NCBI RefSeq assembly: GCF_000003815.2
Contig: NC_049985.1
Coordinates: 2,548,970 to 2,612,969 of the forward strand
Reading direction: 5' to 3'
DNA from: Branchiostoma floridae
Taxonomy: Eukaryota; Chordata; Leptocardii; Amphioxiformes; Branchiostomatidae
Length of the DNA stretch: 64,000 bases
Under the pieces are notes generated by a model. That model was not told where the DNA came from. It saw nothing but the letters and a program-made list of their open reading frames with translations, and did not search any database. Position 1 is the first letter of the stretch, and each line of letters begins with the position of its first letter. The position numbers were made by a program, and so were the translations under genes. Positions 9,749 to 17,726 of this stretch are shown one piece after another.

Positions 9749-10608
9749 ATGCGTCAATTGTATGTTGTCAGTTTGAGAATCATAGACATACGTCGTGGGG
9801 CATCATTTTTCCCAGCAATTCGTCAATTGTATGTTGTCAGTTTGAGAATCATAGACATACGTCGTGGGGCATCAGTTTTCCCAGCAATTCGTCAATTATT
9901 GTATGTTGTCAGTTTGAGAATCATAGACATAACGTTTATACGTCGTGGGGCATCATTTTTCCCAGCAATTCGTCAATTGTATGTTGTCAGTTTGAGAATC
10001 ATAGACATACGTCGTGGGGCATCATTTTTCCCAGCGATTCGTCAATTATTGTATGTTGTCAGTTTGAGAATCATAGACATAACGTTTATACGTCGTGGGG
10101 CATCATTTTTCCCAGCGATTCGTCAATTGTATGTTGTCAGTTTGAGAATCATAGACATACGTCGTGGGGCATCGTTTTTCCCAGCGATTCGTCAATTGTA
10201 TGTTGTCAGTTTGAGAATCATAGACATGCGTCGTGGGGCATCATTTTTCCCAGCGATTCGTCAATTATTGTATGTTGTCAGTTTGAGAATCATAGACATA
10301 ACGTTTATACGTCGTGGGGCATCATTTTTCCCAGCGATTCGTCAATTGTATGTTGTCAGTTTGAGAATCATAGACATACGTCGTGGGGCATCGTTTTTCC
10401 CAGCGATTCGTCAATTGTATGTTGTCAGTTTGAGAATCATAGACATGCGTCGTGGGGCATCATTTTTCCCAGCGATTCGTCAATTATTGTATGTTGTCAG
10501 TTTGAGAATCATAGACATAACGTTTATACGTCGTGGGGCATCATTTTTCCCAGCGATTCGTCAATTGTATGTTGTCAGTTTGAGAATCATAGACATACGT
10601 CGTGGGGC
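9749..10608. repeat. Right-arm tandem subrepeats of foldback element (12 units)
   Basis: Inverted counterparts of the left-arm units. The last two thirds show a three-unit higher-order pattern (ACATACGTC + ATCGTTTTT; ACATGCGTC; ATTATTG + AACGTTTATACG) repeated about every 0.23 kb, showing recent expansion of this arm only. Confidence 0.9.
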
Positions 10609-10924
10609 ACGATCGCTGTCCTGGGCTTCCTCGCGTGCCGGGATTGGGCAACTCACGTGCAACGTCGCAACGTCAGGTCATATTCCAATTTCGTGGTCGT
10701 GAAATCGGGCGTTTGCTCATTTGCATTTTCGTGACGAGACAAATGCGACCGTTCAAAATTAACATGTAGATTTATGACTAGTGTACTAGTGCTCTGCACT
10801 ACTATGCTCTGCAAGTACAATACGCTACAGTACTCTGCTGTTTGTGTAGTTTGCTGTACCCAGGTTCACCTGAAAAACAGGGACTTTGTCCTGAGAGTGT
10901 AGACGTGGCTAAATAAAATGAAAT

Positions 10925-11018
10925 ATGTCTTTGTATCCACCTCCCTCAAGGAATTCACAAAAGGCTTTTGTACTTTTTGACAATACCAGAAGTAGCTATG
11001 AGGTATAACAAGACCAGG
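10925..11018 (+). other. Putative 5' noncoding exon of zinc-finger copy 4
   Basis: Matches 281-401 and 17048-17180; ends CCAGG before a GTATGT donor (GT at 11019-11020). Splicing to the acceptor at 11180-11181 would give a mostly noncoding leader. The exon's left boundary is not known. Confidence 0.45.
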
Positions 11019-11197
11019 GTATGTTTTTTTTTCATGTATGCTATCTACTGCATCAATACTTCAGTGGTAGTGAAACCAGTGGTAATTTTCTACATTATCA
11101 TATTTAATTATATGTACAAGGACACATTGATAATTGCCACAATGATGGTCATGATTAATTTGTCAAATGTTAATTTTTCAGATACGTGATCAAAGAG

Positions 11198-12142
11198 ATG
11201 GCTGATTCTGAGGTTGGAGGTCAGGAACAAGAGCAGACCAGTGAAAAACCCTACATGTGTGTGGAGTGTGGGTACAGAGCTGTTCTGAAAACTAACTTGG
11301 ACAGACATATAAGGACTCACACTGGAGAGAAACCCTTCAAGTGTGACCAGTGTGACTTTTCTGCGGCACAGAAATCAAGTTTAGACATTCATCAACGAAA
11401 ACACACAGGTGAGAAACCCTACATGTGTGGGGAGTGTGGGTACAGAACTGCTAAGAAGTCTCACTTGTCCCGACATATGAAAACTCACACTGGAGAGAAA
11501 CATTTCAAGTGTGACCTGTGTGACTATTCTGCAGCTGTGAAATCCAATTTGAAAAGACATCGACGAAAACACACCGGTGAGAAACCCTACATGTGTGATG
11601 AGTGCGGATACAGAACAGTTGAGAAGTCTACCTTATCCATACATATAAAAACTCATACTGGAGAGAAACCCTACAAGTGTGACCTGTGTGACTTTTCTGC
11701 AGCCGTAAAATCTAATTTGAACAGACATCAATTAAAACATACTGGAGAGAAACCCTACATGTGTGGGGAGTGTGGATACAGGACTGTTCAGAAGTCAACC
11801 TTATCCAGACACATGAGGACTCATACAGGAGAGAAACCTTACAGGTGTGACTTGTGTGACCATTCTACAGCACAGAAATCCAGTTTGGACAGTCATCAAG
11901 TAAAACACACCAATGAGAAACCCTACATGTGTGGGGAGTGTGGATACAGGGCAGCTCATAAGTCTTGCTTATCTAAACACATGAAGTCACATATGGAGGG
12001 AAAATACAAATGTGACCAATGCGACTACTCTACTGTGAAAAAATGGGTTCTGGACTGCCATCGACTGAAACACACTCGTCAGGTGGCAAGCCCTACTAGT
12101 AGTAGTACATGTGTGGGGAGTGTGGGTACAGGACAGATGTGA
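11198..12142 (+). CDS. C2H2 zinc-finger protein, 10 fingers (copy 4)
   Basis: Intact 314-residue poly-zinc-finger protein, probably DNA-binding and nuclear. ATG at 11198 (MADSEVGG) lies 16 nt after the acceptor AG at 11180-11181. Ten fingers alternate A (YMCGECGY) and B (YKCDLCDY/F) without interruption, with TGEKP linkers and one TNEKP. Fingers 7-10 are close to fingers 14-17 of copy 3, including [15 protein letters not shown] and KKWVLDCH, so the 3' halves of the two genes share a more recent ancestor than their 5' halves. The C-terminal tail after HTRQV is the frameshifted fossil finger, here lengthened by an AGTAGT expansion. No other domain is visible. Confidence 0.92.
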   Translation: MADSEVGGQEQEQTSEKPYMCVECGYRAVLKTNLDRHIRTHTGEKPFKCDQCDFSAAQKSSLDIHQRKHTGEKPYMCGECGYRTAKKSHLSRHMKTHTGEKHFKCDLCDYSAAVKSNLKRHRRKHTGEKPYMCDECGYRTVEKSTLSIHIKTHTGEKPYKCDLCDFSAAVKSNLNRHQLKHTGEKPYMCGECGYRTVQKSTLSRHMRTHTGEKPYRCDLCDHSTAQKSSLDSHQVKHTNEKPYMCGECGYRAAHKSCLSKHMKSHMEGKYKCDQCDYSTVKKWVLDCHRLKHTRQVASPTSSSTCVGSVGTGQM

Positions 12143-12648
12143 GGTCTGACTTATCCCAACAGATGAGAACTCAAATAGTAGGAAAATCCTACAAGTGTGA
12201 CCAGTTTGAGAAAAGGACTTTGATTTCAGTGTAGGAGAACCTTTTTGCCACATTGAATATATGAATAGAACAAGCATCACAATCTGGATCTAGATATACG
12301 AGACATTATCAGATTTATAAAGAAGTGAAAAATTATCTACTGAAGTTAAAGTATGTGCTAGAAAAAAGGAACGAACATTTGAAAGTATTCTGTATCAAAT
12401 GATAAATTGTATGTTAGATAGAATGACATGATATTGCATTAATATGATTGCAGGGGTATGGTAATATGTTGACTACAATGCAGTTATGTATAGATGAACT
12501 GCAGGGTTGCGATAAGGGGATCGCAAGGAAGTACCAGTGAGGATATGAACGCAATGATACATGATACAAATCAATACAAATTGTATATTCCCTGCCGCCT
12601 ATCCTTGGTTTGTCACCAGTGGAAGATGGTGTGCATAGTGTTAACATC

Positions 12649-12654
12649 ATTAAA
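12649..12654 (+). terminator. Probable poly(A) signal of copy 4
   Basis: ATTAAA in the same CATCATTAAAGAACAGACAA context as copy 3, about 0.5 kb after the stop. Confidence 0.5.
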
Positions 12655-12708
12655 GAACAGACAATCTGGACTTTGTGCGTCTCTTATTTCTTGTGAGATA
12701 GTTATGAC

Positions 12709-13034
12709 ATTCGATTCAGCTCTATAAGATCATGACCAAGAAAGAGCGAATCGATCCCGAGAGCTTCTTTGGGTTAGCAAACCTCGACAAAACAAGAGGT
12801 CACTGCTTCAAGATTAAAGTGCCACTAGCCAGATCTAATGTGCAACGCCAGTCGTTCTCCGCAAGGACAGTTTGATTGTGGAATTCTCTGCCCGAGGAAG
12901 TGGTAACAGCAAACAGTGTGAACACTTTTAAAACAATGCTGGACAAGTTCTGGGAGCATAAGAGATACAAGGAATGAAGATCTAGAGGTTGTGCCAACAG
13001 GCGGGAGCCTTACTACAACGAAGTATCCTCAAGG
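12709..13034 (+). mobile_element. 5'-truncated non-LTR retrotransposon fragment (RT C-terminus)
   Basis: Bases 12714-12977 translate to the C-terminal end of a LINE reverse-transcriptase protein: YKIMTKKERIDPESFFGLAN, later KVPLARSNVQRQSFSARTV, an in-frame TGA, then LWNSLPEEVVTANSVNTFK and LDKFW. The WNSLP motif is typical of the end of CR1/Jockey/RTE-type pol proteins (family knowledge). The 6-bp repeat TATGAC (12703-12708 and 13035-13040) flanks it and is a plausible short target-site duplication. The paralogous region near 3260 lacks the insert. It is dead because of truncation and the stop. Confidence 0.8.
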
Positions 13035-13199
13035 TATGACTGTATAAGATTGAAATGCATTTATACACTCAAACCTTGTCAATTGGACACAATTCAACAA
13101 CGAACTGCCATGACATATTGTAAACTTCAAAGCCTATAGTTGTAACAACCTTTGTAATTGCTTTTAATAACTAGTTACTCTGGGACGTAGGGTAACCTA

Positions 13200-13591
13200 C
13201 GACGACAGAGCAATGTTGTTGGGTGAGGTAACAACTGTATTTGTAGCTGTTACACGTATTGCCAATAGGAAACTCACTGACAACCCAAATTAATGTTACA
13301 TTTATCCAGCATCTTTGGGGTATGTGGGTACCGGACAGCTATAAGGTCTTATTGTAACGTTACTTGTGCAACTAATGACATCTTATCTGGATATGGTGCA
13401 ACCTAATACTTTTAGTGACTTTACAATGAAACATTAGCTGAAAATAAAACCTCCATGGTTTAACGTTATATCCTATCAAGGAGCTTTTATCAAGCTCCTT
13501 GATCCTATAAACAAAAGATGCCAAGGGGGAAACGTGATCATGCGAAACTTTTATTTTTAGAATAGATTTGCTTCTCAGAGCCACGACGACC
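13200..13591 (+). other. Segment shared with 7690-8199
   Basis: Duplicated intergenic DNA including a decayed finger word (TATGTGGGTACCGGACAGCT) and AAAATAAAACCTCCATGG. A small local inverted repeat, AAGGAGCTTTTATCAAGCTCCTTGA, lies at 13478-13502 (described by position; about 10-bp arms). No intact gene. Confidence 0.5.
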
Positions 13592-13950
13592 AGACATAGA
13601 CCTGACATACTGAATTGGCTAACGTACGTTTGTTTTCGTCAGGGGGTAATCAGGTACAAGATGTGACCCCTTTTGACCCCAATTGACCTCTGCACCGTGC
13701 TTGTTCTCGGCGAGGTATTACGTCACTGGCGAGAAACGAGAAAGGAACGCGACGGACACGTCTTTCCAGTGATTTGATCTACTCGTCGTGTTTTGGTGAG
13801 TGTCCCAGACTAGTGGAAGTAAGGTAAGAGAATGTTACTTACTTACCATGGCTTCATTTTGATTCAACCCATGGTATCTTTTGACCTTACGGCTACTCTG
13901 ACTACAGCGTGTTGCTAGTCTGAACTCATGGGGGAGGGGGGCGAATGTTT
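13592..13950 (+). promoter_or_regulatory. Promoter-like module C upstream of zinc-finger copy 5
   Basis: Third copy of the module at 4505, with the best splice-donor candidates: GTGTTTTG followed by GTGAGTGTCC (about 13787-13804) and GGAAGTAAG followed by GTAAGAG. It is followed by TE insertions that push the gene 3.8 kb away. Confidence 0.4.
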
Positions 13951-14399
13951 AAAATTACCATTTCCCGATGCTTGGGCTGTGTATGTGAAATGTAAACATT
14001 CAATATTTAATAATTCTTACTCAGGAATGTGAATATGTCATTATTTGCACCATTTTATATGATCATCCTTAGGGTCAGCGTTGTATAACAGGGCTCGAAA
14101 TACACTTTTCAGTCAAGGGTAAAAGGTAGAGGTAAACGGTAACTTGCACCAAAAGAAACGGTATCAGGACAACTCGGCACCTGGGACGACTCGGCACCTG
14201 GCCAAGTGGGAAAACTTGGCACCAAGAATATGACATAAAATTGTGAAGGTTTGTGAGAAATGCAAGATGTTTAACTGCAAAACGTTTCTCTCACTGCAAT
14301 AACTTGTAAGTCATACAGTCGGCACAATTTTACGGACATTTTGAGGCTCTGAACGTCACTTCAAGGTACGTTAACTTTGAACGGCCGAGGCTCTGTCTA

Positions 14400-14722
14400 T
14401 ATCAGATCGGTCATCGCAACGCGTTTTTGAAACCTACAAACAGTTGTAATTTATGACCAACAAAATATATTGACATATTGATTTTGACCTTGGAACGTTT
14501 TCGACATGAGTATGGACACTGATTATGTTTTGACGCACCGGTTTTATGTTTTCTGTACTGTATGTTGTCCCTGGTGTTCAAAGTTTGACTGATTGTTATC
14601 ACGTTTTTGTCCTGTATTTATTATTTACATGTATGTTTGATGGGCCCCCTTGGAAATCAACTACTGTATGCACTGTTGTAGGGGTAACCCATCTGTCTCA
14701 AGATGAAATAAATAAATAAATG
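14400..14722 (+). mobile_element. Probable non-LTR retrotransposon 3' end
   Basis: A T-rich stretch leads to TGATGGGCCCCCTTGGAAAT, then TAGGGGTAACCCATCTGTCT and a terminal AAATAAATAAATAAATG run. Ending in a short ATAA tandem is typical of LINE 3' UTRs. No coding frame is left. The left boundary is a guess. Confidence 0.45.
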
Positions 14723-15662
14723 AACTGCTTATTACATCTATTTTCATTTGTACTAACTTGCAAACACGGTGATATAGAAGAGAAGTAGAGTGACATCGTG
14801 AAAGAACGCCGATATAACAACTAAAAAATGGCGTCGCCGGCGCGGCCCGCAACATGTTTTGGGGATCTTGTATCCCAAAAATTTGTATACAAAACGTTAC
14901 CTCGTGGGGTGAGATTGATTTGTACATTCTTATGTCACTTCTTATACTGCCGGAATGATAGGATTATCATTCTTCGAGTGCAAAATATAAAAGTTATGTG
15001 CCGAGTAAGTATGGTGCCGACTAGGGCCGATCTGTCTCAGGTGCCGAGTCGTCTCGAAACCAAAGAAACTTACTTGCACAACCCAAAATAGGGAACTGTT
15101 AACCCCTTATCTCCTCTTCTGAAAATTTGCAAATGTACGTGAGTAAATGGGGATACCTAAAGACCACATGTTTGGATATTTTGTTTTTCCGTAGCGTATT
15201 CTATTTTGGGTTTTAAATTCTACAAACAGTTTCATAAAAACTGTGAATTTAGGCTAAATTAAAGACAATGCAATGTCTACAACTCGATAAGATCCATTTC
15301 TTCTGGTGACTCTTCGAGTGACATCCATCACAGTAACTATTCTTAAGCATCTCCAGAATGAAGTGGTAGAACAACTCAATACAATACATATAACTGGAAA
15401 AACCAGTTGAACATATGATGCAAATCAAGGTAAGACAACACCATAGGAATCATAATCATTGTACTTTTGTAGAGATGGAATTGTCTCAAAATGTTGTTTA
15501 CCTGGACGTTTAACCAAATTTAGAAATAACAAATTTAGGCTTTTTTTATTCAGTGTTATTTTCTTTTACTTTTTTATTGTTATTGGGTGGGCTGACTACT
15601 CACTCTTTGCAGCCAGGGGCTGAATTGCGAGGAGCTTACAATAGGCGGGGCTAAATCGCAAG

Positions 15663-15778
15663 GGTCTGGAGCGAGCTGCCATTCGGCGCCACTCAGGTGA
15701 CCTCAATACGACTGTCGCAAGTGTCTGGAGCGAGCTGCCATTCGGCGCCACTCAGGTGACCTCAATACGACAGTAATT
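15663..15778. repeat. 59-bp direct tandem duplication
   Basis: GTCTGGAGCGAGCTGCCATT and the following GGTGACCTCAATACGAC occur twice, starting at about 15664 and 15722, with almost no differences. Confidence 0.85.
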
Positions 15779-15779
15779 G

Positions 15780-16052
15780 CCCCAGGTGCGGCCAAGGAAC
15801 TGTAGGTTTTGAACCACTCACACCGCACCGTGGCACATGTGGCGGGTTCTTTAACGTGCCTGGGGTGTGGCTCTCCCCAGACACGGGACCTCTATTTAAC
15901 GTCCTATCCGAGGGACGACTCATTTTCACTTGAGGAAAGTCGTGTAAAGTACCTTTCCCAAGGGCACAAGACCGGCAGCACAGCAGGTGAATTCGATCCC
16001 GCGACCTCTCGGTCACGAGGTGAACACAATACCACTGTGCTACGCGGCTTCA
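15780..16052 (-). mobile_element. tRNA-derived SINE (minus orientation), family 1
   Basis: On the minus strand, GCCGCGTAGCACAGTGGTAT (A-box-like) is followed by GAGAGGTCGCGGGATCGAAT (B-box-like), i.e. a tRNA-like pol III head. The body then contains GTCCTCTCGGATAGGACGTT-type words and CACGTTAAAGAACCCGCCAC. Related bodies lie at 16381-16700 and 21660-21960. Confidence 0.75.
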
Positions 16053-16380
16053 CAAAGGCTTTTACCTTTTAATGACAGACAATATTCTAGGTGTGTGTAA
16101 GCTTTTTCTAATGTCAGGTATTAGAGGACAAAAGTAACTTGCACTGGTGCAAGTTTGGTCTAAACTTACTTGCACCACACCAATTTTACTTGCACAAACT
16201 TGCATATGCATGTGGTATTTCGAGCCCTGTATAAGGTTTAGGGCTATGTGTTACTAGTATTCACAGAAACCCCATGTCAACCGTACAGATGAATAAAAAA
16301 CTTTTTTCTTTACCATTTGACACGATTTTTTCTTCTACAACTTAGTATAAGTAGTAGTAGTACACAATCAACATTAGGGT

Positions 16381-16700
16381 TATGCACTCTACATCTAGCC
16401 GTGTGTGATATCCCCTCTGATAGGACGTTAAATGGGGTCCGGGGTTTGAAGAGAACCACACATCATGCACGTTAAGGAACCTTCCACACCTTTCAAAAAA
16501 GAGTAGAGACATGCCCTGGTGTGTGATGGTACAAACAATTCTGTCTGGAGTTGGTGATTAACGACAAATCACCCGGATGGAGGCCTGGCAAGCCATCTCG
16601 TATCAGCCATATGGTGATTTACACCATTTAACCACTTTCACTTTATTTCCAGCCGGGAGACCTGGTGCATCCCCGTCTTGAAATCTGCCAGCAAAGGGCA
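16381..16700 (+). mobile_element. SINE family 1 body fragment
   Basis: Carries the family words CTGATAGGACGTTAAATGG, CACGTTAAGGAACC and CACCCGGATGGAGG in plus orientation. No tRNA-like head was found, so it is 5'-truncated. Confidence 0.55.
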
Positions 16701-16742
16701 TGTCAAAGGGTTTGGTATAATCTCGTCATGTGTCAGCACTTC

Positions 16743-17026
16743 TTTTTTTTATTTGCTTTTGGACAGACGAGGACAATGTGGCACTGCACTCAAGTTTTGT
16801 AACTTATATTAACAGTGTGGTACAGACAGAAGGTAATGGTAGTCTTTTACCTCCCCGACCGAAGTCAGGTACCCATTTTTACACCTGGTTGAAGTGAGGA
16901 AGGTCGTGTAAAGTGCCTTTCCCAAGGGAACAACGTCCGGGGCATGACGGGATCGAACTCAGGACCTTTAGATTCCAAGCCGAACGCTGTACCAGTTACG
17001 CCACGGCCGACACCACAATGTCAGTA
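16743..17026 (-). mobile_element. tRNA-derived SINE, family 2, with target-site duplication
   Basis: Minus strand: GGCGTAACTGGTACAGCGTT (A box region) and AGGTCCTGAGTTCGATCCCG (B box), then a body ending in poly-A (seen as TTTTTTTT at about 16743-16751). TCAGCACTTC flanks it at 16733-16742 and 17027-17036, a 10-bp target-site duplication. A second full copy lies at 43624-43911. Confidence 0.88.
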
Positions 17027-17047
17027 TCAGCACTTCATGCGATGATG

Positions 17048-17180
17048 ATGTCTTTGTACCCACCTACTCCAGGTATTCGTGAAAGGACGCTGTACTTTAC
17101 GACGGTGCCAGAAGTTGCTGTGGGGAGAACGGATACGTTTCCTGTGTCAGTCAAAGGGTAGAACAAGTCCAGACTCCAGG
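17048..17180 (+). other. Putative 5' noncoding exon of zinc-finger copy 5
   Basis: Matches the blocks at 281 and 10925 (ATGTCTTTGTACCCACCTAC, then GTGCCAGAAG) and ends CCAGG before GTATGT (donor GT at 17181-17182). It is open for 38 codons from its ATG but the frame is not kept in the paralogs, so coding is unlikely. Confidence 0.45.
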
Positions 17181-17710
17181 GTATGTTTTTTTTCATATAT
17201 GTGTAATTGCCTTCAGCTTGACTTTGTCTTACCTTTGTTTTCTTTGGAATCCAAATTGTCTTCAGTTTGAATTGTCTTAGAACGTTTCCTATTGGACATC
17301 TGAAATTGTCTTCATTCATAGAGTATAAAAGACCGTTTCTTCCAGATCACTTCAGTGTCACTGACAAAAACTGGTGGATTCCAGTTGAAACGTCTGACCG
17401 TTTCCAAAACCATATCCAGTTGATTGATTAACTACTTTTTGGTGTATCTTATTACCTGGATGTCTAACCTACATTGACGTATGTGTAATACTTCATCAAT
17501 ATTGCACTCAGTGGTTGTAGAATGATGCTTTTTGGATGTGATGGTTCAACAAAGAGATAGTCTGTAAAACTCACTGTTCATCTCTCACTCTAGCAAGTCC
17601 ATCCACATCTTTATCATGTGCTGCTACATTGTTTTAATTTTGAGTGTACATAGAAGGACAAATACAAGCAATGATGGTTGTGATCAATCTGTCAAATGAT
17701 AATCTTTCAG
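17181..17710 (+). other. Intron ahead of zinc-finger exon, copy 5
   Basis: T-rich intron with partial similarity to the introns before copies 1, 3 and 4 (GTTCATCTCT, AGCAAGTCCATCC, TGTCAAATG). Acceptor CTTTCAG ends at 17710. No gene seen. Confidence 0.5.
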
Positions 17711-17726
17711 ATAAGTGGTCAAAAAC

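Larger units (their letters stand above)
8561..10751. mobile_element. Foldback-type transposable element, ~2.2 kb
   Basis: The two ends are inverted copies: CGGTCGCATTTGTCTCG at 8561 and its complement ending at 10751, followed inward by about 140 bp of unique terminal sequence, then tandem subrepeats (6 in the left arm, 12 in the right), then a shared block with GCTACCGTAATGATGTGAAT. The centre (about 9236-9662) is itself made of small inverted TCTGACAT / ATGTCAGA repeats, so nearly the whole element can fold on itself. Arms are about 675 and 1090 bp. No transposase is encoded. Long open frames across the arms are a by-product of stop-free subrepeats. A convincing target-site duplication was not resolved. 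Confidence 0.9.
14089..16229. mobile_element. TIR DNA transposon (non-autonomous), 2.1 kb, with nested repeats
   Basis: The left end CAGGGCTCGAAATAC is mirrored by GTATTTCGAGCCCTG at the right end. TATAA flanks both sides (14084-14088 and 16230-16234), a 5-bp target-site duplication. Inside, further inverted words occur (AACTTGCACC, and CTCGGCACCTG mirrored by CAGGTGCCGAG near 15040). No transposase ORF is seen. The terminus resembles hAT ends, some of which make 5-bp duplications, but the superfamily is not proven. A LINE tail and a SINE are nested inside. A single related end, CAGGGCTCAAAATACTGGG, lies at about 44665. Confidence 0.75.

Noticed and set aside
9712..10734. Open frames of 340 and 317 residues across the right foldback arm, and 191-204 residue frames on the left arm
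   Set aside because: They are translations of tandem subrepeats in several frames at once, mirrored on the other arm, with no start context, no domain and no independent conservation.
15985..16052. True tRNA gene
   Set aside because: A and B boxes are present but the cloverleaf is imperfect and the sequence continues into a SINE body.
17048..17161. Open 38-codon frame (MSLYPPTPG...) as an N-terminal coding exon of copy 5
   Set aside because: The frame is lost in paralogs at 10925 and 281 and ends in a stop before the donor, so a noncoding leader is more likely.
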